DNA of 64,000 bases, taken from NCBI GenBank assembly GCA_037444575.1, contig JBBIME010000004.1, positions 310,001 through 374,000 on the forward strand, given 5' to 3'. Below the pieces are notes generated by a model, which saw nothing but the letters and a program-made list of their open reading frames with translations, was not told the origin of the DNA and ran no database searches. This DNA is from Bacteriovorax sp037444575 (GTDB lineage Bacteria > Bdellovibrionota > Bacteriovoracia > Bacteriovoracales > Bacteriovoracaceae). The number at the start of each line of letters is the position of its first letter. Positions within the stretch are counted from its first letter, which is position 1. This document shows positions 1-8,476 of the stretch, one piece after another. A program made the position numbers and the translations under genes.

Positions 1-494
1 GAAAAGGATTTGCTGTTGTTGCTGAAGAGGTCGGAAATCTGGCCCAAATGTCTAGCAAAGCTGCTGTTGATATAGAGGAGTTAATTAAAACATCTACTTC
101 AGAAGTAAACCGTCTCACTACTGAAGCTCAACAAAAAATCAATTCAATCCTTTTTGCTGGACGAGATAAAATAAAAAGTGGCGATCTTGTGGCCAATGAT
201 TGCAAAAATCAACTCGATTCCATCTTAGAAAACTCTATTCAATTAAATGTAGCAATTAAAGAAATTACATCTGCTAATTCTGAGCAATTAATCGGGATTG
301 AAGAAGTTAATAAGGTGATGCGCTCTCTGGAGAACGAAACTCAACAAACGTCAATGATGTCAGATCGAACAAAAGAAGCTTCTCAGTCACTAATGGACCA
401 GGCCCACTCGCTTAGACAATCCACTCAAGAACTTAGAAAGCTTTTAGGATCCAAAAATGCTTATAACGCTTCATCGATAGCAAAAGATGCCTAG
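1..494 (+). CDS. Methyl-accepting chemotaxis protein, C-terminal fragment (5' end outside window)
   Basis: The frame is open from base 3, so the gene begins upstream of the window and only about 163 C-terminal residues are seen. The first residues, GFAVVAEEVGNLAQ, match the hairpin-tip signature of the chemoreceptor cytoplasmic signalling domain, which contacts CheA and CheW. The rest is a long Gln/Ser/Glu-rich coiled coil, the descending arm of the four-helix bundle. No C-terminal NWETF-type tether for CheR/CheB is visible. The ATG at 48 is internal, because the signature lies upstream of it in frame. The ligand-binding part is outside the window, so the stimulus is unknown. Confidence 0.9.
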   Translation, partial: KGFAVVAEEVGNLAQMSSKAAVDIEELIKTSTSEVNRLTTEAQQKINSILFAGRDKIKSGDLVANDCKNQLDSILENSIQLNVAIKEITSANSEQLIGIEEVNKVMRSLENETQQTSMMSDRTKEASQSLMDQAHSLRQSTQELRKLLGSKNAYNASSIAKDA

Positions 495-495
495 C

Positions 496-2679
496 TTAGT
501 AATTTAATAGCTTACTAAGGACTTCTTCCACATGGCTTACTTGAGGTAGAATCACATCTTCAAGTCCCGGGTTGTAAGCACAAGGTGTATCTAAAGCTGC
601 CACTCTTAAAATTGGAGCATCTAAAAGTTCAAAGCATTCTTCATTTACTCTCGCTGCGATTTCTCCGGCAAATCCTGAAGTTTTATGTTCTTCATGAGCA
701 ATCATTAGACGATTTGTTTTTGAAATTGATTTTTTAATCGCTTCAAAATCGTATGGTGCTAAAGTTCTTAGATCGATAACTTCAACAGACTTTCCTTGAG
801 CTTCCATTTTCTTAGCGGCTTCAATTGATTTTTGAACAAGAGCTCCCCAAGCAACTATCGTGGCGTCCGTTCCTTCGCGAGCAATGCGCGCTTTTCCAAA
901 TGGAATCATATATTCATCGCCCACATCTTGAGCGCGGTTATAACCTTGGTAGTATAAATGTTTGTGTTCTAAGAACATGACTGGGTCATCACCATGAATC
1001 GCTGTTCTTAATAATCCTGCAGCGTCTGCTGAGTTCGATGGGAAAGCTACTCTAATCCCTGGGACGTGAGTAAATAGAGATTCCCCTGATTGCGAATGAT
1101 AAATCGCTCCACCTTTTAAGTAACCACCGATTGGAACGCGAACAACCATCGGACATTTAAAGTCTCCAGCAGATCTATAACGAAGTGTCGCCATTTCGTT
1201 TTTAAGTTGCATATACGCTGTCCAGATATAATCAAAGAATTGAATCTCAACCACTGGCTTAATTCCACGAGTGGCCATACCAATAGCGCGGCCAATGATA
1301 TTTGCTTCAGCTAGTGGTGAGTTGAAAACTTGTCCTTCGCGAGATTCACGTTGAACGTTTGCTGTGAGTTTAAACACTCCCCCTTTTCCTTTTAGTTCAG
1401 GGTTCGTTAATCGTTCTTTCTCAAAAAAGTCAGCTACGTCTTCTCCCCACATTCTTAAAAGTGGGTTCTTAGCAAATTCAGTTCGAAGAACTTTATTTAT
1501 TGAAGCGGCCATTGGCACATCATCTTTACCTGTAAAGTTAGCTGCTTTATCAAACTGAGATCCAGTGATATCCACTTCTTCTGAGTAGAGATGCTTTTCT
1601 ACTGAATCAAGTGCTGGCCACTCAGTCGTGATTGCCTTATCCATTGCTTCTTTTACATCTGCACTTACTTTTTTTAGAACTTCTTCTCTTTCTTTTTCAG
1701 TGATAATTCCAGCTTCAACTAAAAATTTTGGATAAGAGGTAAATACATCTAATTCTAATTCTTCAGCTAATTCCGCTTTTGTTCTATACATCCCATGGTC
1801 ATCTGAAAGTGAGTGAGAATATGGTCTTGTCACAGTCGCGTGAACAAGAACAGGTTTTCTATTTTTTCTAATGAAGTCTGTAGCTTCAGACATTGTTGCA
1901 AATGATTCAATTGGACAGTTACCGTCACAATTGAAAATTGTTAATCCGGGAAAATTAGCTAACGTTTTTGAGATTGATCCTTCTGGGTATTGAACATGCG
2001 TTGGAGTTGAAATCGCAAAACCATTGTCTTCAACCATAAAAAGAACAGGAAGACTGTTTACACATGCAGTTGTTAATCCTTCCCAGAATTCACCTTGAGC
2101 TGCTGTCCCGTCTCCAGTTGAAACGTAAATGATCTCATCATCGTGATACAAGTTCTTTGTATCCATCTTATGTTCTTTGTGAAGACGGCTATACCAAAGG
2201 CCAGCTTCTGCTAGACCGCAAGCTTGAAGGAATTGAGTTCCTGTACAAGACGATTTATTTACAATGTTTAATTTTTTATTTCCCCAGTGAGAAGGCATCA
2301 TACGTCCGTATGAAGCTGTATCACCTAAGTTTCCATTAGCCTGGCAAAGCATCTCATATGGAGTGACTCCAAGACCCAAACATAAAGCGCGATCGCGGTA
2401 ATAACATAAAAACCAATCGTGTTTCGGTTTTAATACACGAGCAGCCGCTGAAAGAATTCCTTCGTGTCCAGCTCCTGAAATTTGAAAGAAGGCCTTCGAT
2501 TGTTTCTTCATTGCAATTTCTGCATCATCTACTTTTCTAGATGTGTAGACATTTGTAAGCATCTCGAGCATTTCTTTTTTGCCCAACTTATATTTTTTAG
2601 CGAGGTCTAGTTTTTTTTGAGTGAGCGAATTTTTTCCTTTCATTGATGCAGCCTTAGATTTTGATGTTTTTTCCAACAT
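496..2679 (-). CDS. 2-oxoacid (branched-chain type) dehydrogenase E1, fused alpha and beta subunits
   Basis: This 727-residue protein is the thiamine-diphosphate-dependent E1 component of a 2-oxoacid dehydrogenase complex, which decarboxylates a 2-oxoacid and passes the acyl group to E2 lipoyl. The alpha half carries the ThDP motif GDG (residues 189-191) followed 27 residues later by DNG. The beta half starts near residue 390 and ends in a transketolase C-terminal domain. Alpha and beta are usually separate genes; here they are one chain, a known arrangement in some bacteria. Leucine dehydrogenase lies 1.3 kb away, which favours branched-chain oxoacids as substrate. The start has an AAGGGTG ribosome site. 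The first 30 residues are Lys/Ser-rich. No E2 or E3 gene is in the window. Confidence 0.9.
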   Translation of the reverse strand: MLEKTSKSKAASMKGKNSLTQKKLDLAKKYKLGKKEMLEMLTNVYTSRKVDDAEIAMKKQSKAFFQISGAGHEGILSAAARVLKPKHDWFLCYYRDRALCLGLGVTPYEMLCQANGNLGDTASYGRMMPSHWGNKKLNIVNKSSCTGTQFLQACGLAEAGLWYSRLHKEHKMDTKNLYHDDEIIYVSTGDGTAAQGEFWEGLTTACVNSLPVLFMVEDNGFAISTPTHVQYPEGSISKTLANFPGLTIFNCDGNCPIESFATMSEATDFIRKNRKPVLVHATVTRPYSHSLSDDHGMYRTKAELAEELELDVFTSYPKFLVEAGIITEKEREEVLKKVSADVKEAMDKAITTEWPALDSVEKHLYSEEVDITGSQFDKAANFTGKDDVPMAASINKVLRTEFAKNPLLRMWGEDVADFFEKERLTNPELKGKGGVFKLTANVQRESREGQVFNSPLAEANIIGRAIGMATRGIKPVVEIQFFDYIWTAYMQLKNEMATLRYRSAGDFKCPMVVRVPIGGYLKGGAIYHSQSGESLFTHVPGIRVAFPSNSADAAGLLRTAIHGDDPVMFLEHKHLYYQGYNRAQDVGDEYMIPFGKARIAREGTDATIVAWGALVQKSIEAAKKMEAQGKSVEVIDLRTLAPYDFEAIKKSISKTNRLMIAHEEHKTSGFAGEIAARVNEECFELLDAPILRVAALDTPCAYNPGLEDVILPQVSHVEEVLSKLLNY

Positions 2680-2807
2680 AATATCACCCTTAATAATTAT
2701 CGTGTGAAGACTCTACCTAAGAGGATGCAGAATGTCTAAATTTCCCAATGAAAAAGCATCATAAAACGCTAAGCAAAATACATTTTTTATGACTAAAAAG
2801 TGTGAAT

Positions 2808-3905
2808 TTAGAAACCAGAGGAGATTGATAGAGCGAAGCGACGATCTTCGTGACCTCTGAAGGCTGAAGTCGTTGTATCAACTGCATATGTTGTGAGGTC
2901 AAATTCTAATTTTCTTGATTTGATACCTAGCCCTGCCGAACCGAAACCATCTCCATAACCAACTCTAAAAAAGAAGACGCGTGAAAAATCCAACTCTGCT
3001 CCAACTAAAATTTTTCGAGTTGTTGAAACACCTGTGTAGGCTTTACTTATATCTTTGTAATCCACTTCTAAATGAATTCGAGTGTTCGTTCCAATTTGCG
3101 GAGTCACTGAAAATCCTACATCGTAGCCTCGAGGAATTTTTGTTGGCGCTCCAGCTCCACTAGCTCCGGAAAATCCTTTATTGAGAGCATTGTGCATATT
3201 CACAGCAAAAGTTGGCAAGAATGTAACTGGCAAAGTGAGCTTCGCTCCTGCAGTTAAATTAACCATACTTCCTTTTTGATAAGCATTAGGAGAAAGATTA
3301 ATTGTTGCATTAGGATTAGCAGATCCGATAACTTCTTTTCTTTGAAGTAAAAGAGCAGAAGCCCCTGCCTTAAAAACTCCTCCAGCTAAAGAAAAATTTA
3401 TAGCAGCGTAAGGACCGTGATCGAATCGATCTGCGTATTCAAAACCAGTTAAACTTGTCGTACTGGTGACAATCGTTCGAGTTTTTTTAGAGAGCAAATA
3501 CCCCATACTAAAATAACGAGATGTAAAATTAGGAAGGGCGTGAAGACTTGAGTGAGAAGTGACTCCTGGATTTTTTACCAGCAACTGTCTTGTTCCATCC
3601 AGTGAAAACGCTTTCGGCAAACTACTAAAAGCATTGCCAATAGTTCCCCCAGTCGCTGATGAAATAAAACCTTTATTTAATTCAATATGAAAATTGGATA
3701 AATGCAGATGAGGATAACGAACAGTCCCAAGTCCTGCGGGATTATAAAAAACGGCAGAAGAATCATCAACCTTGGCAACATAAGCGTTTCCCATTGCAAG
3801 TGCGCGAGCAGAAGTTGCGAGTTCCGGAAACACGGCATCCTCAAAGGTGATAGCTTTGGCCGAAAGAGAAAAAAGTATAAGTGCAGATGTGATAAGACAC
3901 TTCAT
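2808..3905 (-). CDS. PorV/PorQ-like outer-membrane beta-barrel protein
   Basis: A 365-residue protein with a clear signal peptide (about residues 1-18, ending SAKA). After it comes the block ARALAMGNAYVAKVDDSSAV and then FYNPAGLG, which is typical of the PorV/PorQ and UPF0164 barrels and resembles FadL-type N-termini. The rest alternates hydrophobic and polar residues and ends in F, as barrels do. The role could be transport or an accessory to an export system; the sequence does not decide. The gene has no Shine-Dalgarno site, and a TAAAAT box lies 6 nt before the ATG. A terminator separates it from leucine dehydrogenase. Confidence 0.7.
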   Translation of the reverse strand: MKCLITSALILFSLSAKAITFEDAVFPELATSARALAMGNAYVAKVDDSSAVFYNPAGLGTVRYPHLHLSNFHIELNKGFISSATGGTIGNAFSSLPKAFSLDGTRQLLVKNPGVTSHSSLHALPNFTSRYFSMGYLLSKKTRTIVTSTTSLTGFEYADRFDHGPYAAINFSLAGGVFKAGASALLLQRKEVIGSANPNATINLSPNAYQKGSMVNLTAGAKLTLPVTFLPTFAVNMHNALNKGFSGASGAGAPTKIPRGYDVGFSVTPQIGTNTRIHLEVDYKDISKAYTGVSTTRKILVGAELDFSRVFFFRVGYGDGFGSAGLGIKSRKLEFDLTTYAVDTTTSAFRGHEDRRFALSISSGF

Positions 3906-3917
3906 ACTTTGATTTTA
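3906..3917 (-). promoter_or_regulatory. Candidate -10 box for the PorV-like gene (leaderless layout)
   Basis: On the minus strand TAAAAT (complement of 3912-3917) is followed by exactly 6 nt and then the ATG at 3905. No Shine-Dalgarno sequence lies in between and no good -35 was found. The layout copies that of the GlcNAc operon at 28598-28610. Confidence 0.35.
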
Positions 3918-3947
3918 AAATTTATCTGAGTCTAAAGATAGGAAGGT

Positions 3948-3974
3948 AAAAAAAGCCCCCTTTTTCAAGGGTGC
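3948..3974 (-). terminator. Rho-independent terminator after leucine dehydrogenase
   Basis: Read on the minus strand, an 8-bp stem with one mismatch (gcaccctt / aagggggc) encloses a GAAA loop and is followed by seven T. It sits 20 bases after the leucine dehydrogenase stop and before the next gene. Confidence 0.75.
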
Positions 3975-3994
3975 CTGATTTATGAGTCTGTTTA

Positions 3995-5101
3995 TTAGCG
4001 AGATTTTCTACCAGGGAATCTATGACTTACATTTCCTAGGTATTTACCTCTGATGTTCTTCATTGCCGAAATTCTTTGCTCGGCCATTAAATCTGTAGCT
4101 TTATACACCGGAATATTTTGCTCATCAGACATCTTGAAAATTTTAAGAGTTGTATCGTAAATTTTATCAACCATCTTCGTTGCTTTCTCAGCTGACCATC
4201 CTTCAAATTCGATAGAAACGTTCATTACTCCACCAGCATTGATTAGGTAGTCTGGAGCGTAAAGGATTCCTCTTTCTTTTAAGATGTCACCGTGACGATT
4301 TTCTGCAAGTTGGTTATTAGCAGCACCACAAACGATTTTTACTTTCAATCTTTCGATTGTTTGATCGTTAACAGTTGCTCCCAATGCACATGGAGCATAG
4401 ATATCAGCTCTTACATCGTAAATATCGTTAAGACCTACGAACTCAGCATTTGGAACAGTTTCTTTAAAACGAGCGATGTTTGCTTCATTCATATCAGTGA
4501 AGAAAACTTTTGCACCTGATTCATAAAGGTGTCTTCCAAGATGAGTTCCAACTGAACCAGCACCTTGAAGAGCAACAACTCTTCCTTTTAGAGATCTATC
4601 ACCAAAAACTTTTAAACAGCTAGCTTCCATTCCACGGAAAACTCCACGAGCAGTCCATGGTGATGGGTTTCCAGATCCGCCGTTAATTTCAGCAACACCT
4701 GTTACGTTACTTGTTTCAGCGAAAATGTATTCCATATCATCAACTGTAGTATTTACGTCTTCAGCTGTGATGTAACGGCCATTTAGAGATTCAACGAATC
4801 TTCCGTAAGCTCTAAATAGTGCTTCTGATTTATCTTTAGATGGATCACCCATGATAACGGCTTTACCACCACCAAGATTTAATCCAGAGATAGCATTTTT
4901 GTAAGTCATTCCTCGAGATAAACGAAGAGCGTCTTCAACCGCTTCGTCGATGCTCTTGTAGTTCCACATTCTCGTTCCACCAAGAGCTGGTCCCAGAGTT
5001 GTGTTGTGAATAGCTACAATTGCTTTTAGGTTACAAGAAGGGTCAGAGAAAAAAACAACTTCTTCGTGGCCCATTGAATATAATTTTTCGAAGGTAAACA
5101 T
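3995..5101 (-). CDS. ldh: Leucine dehydrogenase (Glu/Leu/Phe/Val dehydrogenase family)
   Basis: A 368-residue NAD-dependent amino acid dehydrogenase, which reversibly deaminates leucine, valine or isoleucine to the 2-oxoacid. The N-terminal domain holds GPALGGTRMW (residues 37-46) and the catalytic-lysine motif GLNLGGGKAV (Lys80). The Rossmann part has the dinucleotide motif GAGSVG at 180-185. Length and the short N-terminus match leucine dehydrogenases rather than glutamate dehydrogenases. Its product is the likely feed for the E1 enzyme at 496-2679. The start follows a GAGG-type site and the gene ends in its own terminator. Valine or phenylalanine specificity cannot be excluded. Confidence 0.88.
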   Translation of the reverse strand: MFTFEKLYSMGHEEVVFFSDPSCNLKAIVAIHNTTLGPALGGTRMWNYKSIDEAVEDALRLSRGMTYKNAISGLNLGGGKAVIMGDPSKDKSEALFRAYGRFVESLNGRYITAEDVNTTVDDMEYIFAETSNVTGVAEINGGSGNPSPWTARGVFRGMEASCLKVFGDRSLKGRVVALQGAGSVGTHLGRHLYESGAKVFFTDMNEANIARFKETVPNAEFVGLNDIYDVRADIYAPCALGATVNDQTIERLKVKIVCGAANNQLAENRHGDILKERGILYAPDYLINAGGVMNVSIEFEGWSAEKATKMVDKIYDTTLKIFKMSDEQNIPVYKATDLMAEQRISAMKNIRGKYLGNVSHRFPGRKSR

Positions 5102-5170
5102 AACATTGCCTCACTTTTGATTAGGATAATTTTGCATCGTGTTTTAAAATCTGAAAGATAATATTCTTTG

Positions 5171-5497
5171 ATGGATAAAATAAATATGCCCACCGTGTTA
5201 GTAAAAGCAGAATCTCCCAGCGAAAAAGATCAAAAGTTCGAAGTGAATGAAGGGGCCATTCTCTACGATGAATTAGAACGCCAAGGCCTTGTATTACCTC
5301 ATGGATGCCTTTCCGGCTCGTGTGGTGCTTGTCGAATAGAAATTCTAGAGGGAGAGCTTAATCTTTCTAATTTAGGGGTTATTGAATCAGATACAATCGC
5401 CCATCTTAAACAAGATTCCTCGGATTTAAACAAAATTGTCATTAGGCTTTCTTGTCGGGCAAAAGTTTTAGGTGATATCAAAATTTCTAAGATTTAA
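5171..5497 (+). CDS. Plant-type [2Fe-2S] ferredoxin
   Basis: A 108-residue single-domain ferredoxin for electron transfer in the cytoplasm. Cluster ligands are visible as C-x4-C-x2-C (Cys46, 51 and 54 in HGCLSGSCGACR) plus a distal Cys95 (LSCRA). The beta-grasp order is usual for this family. A TTG at 5168 directly precedes the ATG at 5171, and an ATG at 5186 is also possible. No clear ribosome site precedes any of them. The gene is divergent from leucine dehydrogenase. The partner reductase is unknown; the FAD enzyme at 5982 is only a guess from proximity. Confidence 0.85.
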   Translation: MDKINMPTVLVKAESPSEKDQKFEVNEGAILYDELERQGLVLPHGCLSGSCGACRIEILEGELNLSNLGVIESDTIAHLKQDSSDLNKIVIRLSCRAKVLGDIKISKI

Positions 5498-5519
5498 TTT
5501 TTTAACTTTTTAACTTGGC

Positions 5520-5552
5520 CTCCACCAGGCTTGAACTTCAAATCTGGTGGAG
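5520..5552. terminator. Hairpin between convergent genes, possible terminator
   Basis: A perfect 9-bp stem (ctccaccag / ctggtggag) with a 15-nt loop lies between the ferredoxin stop and the end of the HPF-like gene. Neither side has a T tract right after the stem, so intrinsic termination is uncertain. Confidence 0.35.
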
Positions 5553-5559
5553 ACTTCCA

Positions 5560-5841
5560 TTAAGCCGCGCGCTTATCAAGACGAACTACTTCGTGAGTAG
5601 GTCGTTTCTTTTGTACCTGCGCTTTAATCGCTCTCACAGCTTTGTTAAAACTACGGTAGAGAAACATATCATCTTTTTTCGCGAAGTACGTTTTAGCTTT
5701 AGTGTGCAGTAGAATATGAGTGCTAAAATTCCCAACTGGATCCTCTTTCACATCAATATCTACATGTGACTTTTTAGGAGCGAATTTCATAATTTCATCC
5801 ACTGCTCCTTGAATCAATTCTTGGGTGTTGAGAGTTTTCAT
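5560..5841 (-). CDS. Short ribosome-hibernation-factor-like (S30AE) protein
   Basis: A 93-residue protein. The pattern VDIDVKEDPVGNF, then an alternating strand, then KKDDMFLYRSFNKAVRAIKA and a basic end (QKKR) resembles the second half of the S30AE/HPF fold, where a strand carrying D-x-D-M-Y leads into the long helix that lies on the 30S subunit. The family is normally about 95-190 residues and begins with a beta-alpha unit; here that first unit is replaced by a short helix. A strong GGAGG site precedes the ATG. The fold assignment is by pattern only, so a different RNA-binding role is possible. Confidence 0.45.
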   Translation of the reverse strand: MKTLNTQELIQGAVDEIMKFAPKKSHVDIDVKEDPVGNFSTHILLHTKAKTYFAKKDDMFLYRSFNKAVRAIKAQVQKKRPTHEVVRLDKRAA

Positions 5842-5897
5842 TTAGTTTCCTCCATGTAGTTCAATAAGGCTTAGTGCCTTATCTCTTTCATACTGAA

Positions 5898-5925
5898 AAG
5901 ATAGTATCAATCCGAGTGTTGCCAA
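5898..5925 (-). promoter_or_regulatory. Candidate sigma-70-type promoter of the HPF-like gene
   Basis: On the minus strand TTGGCA (5920-5925) and TATCTT (5898-5903) are separated by 16 nt, about 55 nt before the ATG at 5841. Motif match only. Confidence 0.35.
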
Positions 5926-5981
5926 GGGTGTAACACACATCTTTTACATTTAAATATTACGTTGATTTTTAAGTGAAAGAA

Positions 5982-6968
5982 CTATGATAAATTCGAATGC
6001 TCACTTCGCTTTTTTCGACGAATAAGTATGTTGATTTCATCTGCAGAATCAACAGCATGATCCCATGCTGTGTATATTTGTTTTTTTGCATTAGCTCTTA
6101 AGTCACCAGCGACATAAAGACCATCAATAGACGCTTTTCCTTTGTTATCAGTTAGAACAAAACCTCTTTGATCAAGTTCTGCTCCGAGCATCTTAGCTAA
6201 TTCATTGTAAACAATCATCCCAAGAGCAACAAAAGCATAGTCAGCATTTATCATTTGAGTTGAAGTCTTGAATCCATCGAGTTTTTTAAGTTTAGCATCG
6301 CCGACAATGCTCTCGATTTTTTCGGTCACTACATTGAAACCGTAGCGCTTAATAAGTGATCGCGTTTCTTCATCGAACTCTGCTCCTTCTCCATTAGTGA
6401 GAAGACTCACTTCTGTGCACTGATAGCGCTCATAAAGCATGATTGCGACCCAAGCGGCACTTGATGTGTGGCCTATGATTGCAACTTTTTTATTCAGAAC
6501 GTGATGGCCATCACAACGCAAGCAATAGTCGATAAGTTGAGCATTGGCGAATTGAAAGATCGGTTCAATCTCTCCGTTTATCTGAGGTTGAACATCCATT
6601 ACACCTGTGCAGAGAATGACAAAGCGAGCTTTATAGATCACATCTTTGTCATCTGTGATTATAAAAATTCCATCTTCTGTTTTTGATATTTTTGAGACGC
6701 CGCGATTTTTTTGCCAATGAAACTTGTGAGCAAAAGGTCCTTGGGCCAACCAATCAAGAGACAATTTGTTTGGTTCTTCAATTCCTCTTTTATATCCCAA
6801 GTGTGCTGGCATATTCTCAACCGCTGTCACCCAAAAAGCGCGCGATCTTTTTTTATGTTGTGCATTTCCCGGGAAGAAAAGACATTCATCATTATTGAGA
6901 ACAGTTCGAATTGCCGCCATAACTCCAGCAGCGCCACCACCAATAACTGCGACGTCGTAAATTTTCAC
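5982..6968 (-). CDS. NAD(P)/FAD-dependent oxidoreductase, thioredoxin-reductase-like
   Basis: About 328 residues. The N-terminal FAD motif is DVAVIGGGAAGVMAA. The middle has the pair CLRCDGH, placed like the redox-active CATC of thioredoxin reductase, then a second nucleotide fold (KVAIIGHTSSAAW). The C-terminal GLYVAGDLR motif closes the FAD site. So a two-domain disulfide reductase fold is clear and the Cys pair is kept, while the electron acceptor is unknown. The best start is the GTG at 6968, which has AGGA 7 nt upstream; a TTG at 6974 is less likely. It follows the CNNM-like gene by 16 nt and is probably cotranscribed. Confidence 0.75.
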   Translation of the reverse strand: MKIYDVAVIGGGAAGVMAAIRTVLNNDECLFFPGNAQHKKRSRAFWVTAVENMPAHLGYKRGIEEPNKLSLDWLAQGPFAHKFHWQKNRGVSKISKTEDGIFIITDDKDVIYKARFVILCTGVMDVQPQINGEIEPIFQFANAQLIDYCLRCDGHHVLNKKVAIIGHTSSAAWVAIMLYERYQCTEVSLLTNGEGAEFDEETRSLIKRYGFNVVTEKIESIVGDAKLKKLDGFKTSTQMINADYAFVALGMIVYNELAKMLGAELDQRGFVLTDNKGKASIDGLYVAGDLRANAKKQIYTAWDHAVDSADEINILIRRKKRSEHSNLS

Positions 6969-6984
6969 AAACAATTCCTAAAAT

Positions 6985-8364
6985 TTATTTTTCTGAATAA
7001 TCTTTTTCGTGAATTTGCATAGAAGCTTCAAGATCACTTTGCTCTACAAGTTCAGCGTGCTGTCTCTTAGAGAAAATATGTTTTTCTCCATCGACATCCT
7101 TAATTCGCACTTGTTTAATCACGTGATCTTCAACGACTTCGAGATCAAATGATAATCCTTCCCAAAAAATGATTTGTCCAAGCTCAGGGAAAGTATTTCC
7201 AAGCATATCAAGTAAGAAACCAGAGAGAGTTGAATAGTTATCATTCAAAGGAATTTTAATATCGTAATCAGCATAAAGCTCACGAAGAGACATGTCTCCG
7301 CCAACGACAATACCTTCTTCCAGGTCTGCTTCTGAAAGCATTTTTTCTTTTTCTTCTACATCGTCGTGCTCATCGTTGATCTCACCGAAAATTTCTTCGA
7401 TGATATCTTCTAATGTAACAATTCCCACAACTGTTCCGTTTTCATCTTTGACTAAGGCCAAGTGAACTTTCTTTCTATTCATATGATCAAACACGGCCTG
7501 AATCTTCATATGTTCATAGACAAAAAACGGAGGCTTTAAGAGTTTATCAATTTGGAAATTTTCTTTTTCTTCTTCCGTTACAAACGCCAAATCTTTTACG
7601 TGCAAGAAGCCTACGATGTTTTCCAATTCACCATCGCAAACGGGATAGCGGCTGTTTCCTGTTTCACGAGCGTAATCCATCATCTTCTTAAATCCCCAGC
7701 TTCGTTGAATATAATTCACATGCGTGCGTGAGATCAGAATGTCTTTTACTTTAATCATTGGGAATTCAAGAATTGATGAAAGCAAATCGATTTGTTTTGA
7801 ATCCATCGTCTTTTCTTTTTCAGCTTTGCTGATCATGAATTCAATATCGTCTTTAGTAACCATTCTTCCTGTTGTACTCGCAGTATCGCCCAATATCGTA
7901 TTAATAAACCAAACAATTGATTTGATCGCTGGATAAAGAATATAAAACAGAACCTGAAGAGATCGAATCGCAATAACAGAAAGTCTTTCAGCGTGATTGC
8001 GGCCAACAGTCTTAGGCAAGATCTCACCAAAAAGAATAATGACAACAGTAGTTGCTCCAAGAGCAAGACCAACGATATGACTTCCAGTGTAGGCAGCTGT
8101 CAGTGATGTTGTAAGTGAACCCGCAAGAATGTTTGCGATACTATTTCCGACGAGAATTGTGGAAAGCAATTCTGATGGACGAAGAATCATGAAGGCCATC
8201 GCCTTCCCTTTTGGTCCACCTTCTTCTATGAGCTGGCGCGCGCGATCGGCACCGATCGATAGAAGAGCGGCTTCAGCAGCAGAGAAGAATGCTGTTGCTA
8301 TAAAACAGAGAAATAGAAAAAAAATTTCTAATGTTGTATTGGAAAGATAAAGCGGGGGTTCTAT
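6985..8364 (-). CDS. CNNM/CorC-type membrane protein (DUF21, CBS pair, CorC_HlyC domain), start codon unusual
   Basis: From its first methionine (8199) the frame encodes 404 residues, but it stays open upstream to a TAA at 8383-8385. The added residues (FFLFLCFIATAFFSAAEAAL) are the expected first membrane helix and the AAEAAL motif of DUF21, so the real N-terminus is upstream. No ATG, GTG or TTG exists there. ATA at 8362-8364 has AAGGA 7 nt before it and would give 459 residues; ATT at 8323-8325 is the other option. Downstream come membrane helices, GEILPKTVGR, two CBS motifs around LISRTHVNYI and VGIVTLEDIIEEIFGEI, and a CorC_HlyC tail. The family is linked to Mg/Co efflux and metal homeostasis. 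Confidence 0.8.
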   Translation of the reverse strand: MEPPLYLSNTTLEIFFLFLCFIATAFFSAAEAALLSIGADRARQLIEEGGPKGKAMAFMILRPSELLSTILVGNSIANILAGSLTTSLTAAYTGSHIVGLALGATTVVIILFGEILPKTVGRNHAERLSVIAIRSLQVLFYILYPAIKSIVWFINTILGDTASTTGRMVTKDDIEFMISKAEKEKTMDSKQIDLLSSILEFPMIKVKDILISRTHVNYIQRSWGFKKMMDYARETGNSRYPVCDGELENIVGFLHVKDLAFVTEEEKENFQIDKLLKPPFFVYEHMKIQAVFDHMNRKKVHLALVKDENGTVVGIVTLEDIIEEIFGEINDEHDDVEEKEKMLSEADLEEGIVVGGDMSLRELYADYDIKIPLNDNYSTLSGFLLDMLGNTFPELGQIIFWEGLSFDLEVVEDHVIKQVRIKDVDGEKHIFSKRQHAELVEQSDLEASMQIHEKDYSEK

Positions 8365-8439
8365 GCAGAAATCCTTGTTTAGTTAAGCAATAAAAGCTCA
8401 ACATTTTAATTACTTGGATATTCTACAACGAGGTCAAAA

Positions 8440-8458
8440 TTTTGTCCAACGGACAAAA
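8440..8458 (-). terminator. Hairpin after the zinc-ribbon membrane gene
   Basis: Perfect inverted repeat ttttgtcc-aac-ggacaaaa. On the minus strand it is followed by TTTT and lies 19 nt after the stop at 8477. Only four pairs are G-C, so it could instead be an operator. Confidence 0.4.
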
Positions 8459-8476
8459 ACTATCAGGTAGTTAACA

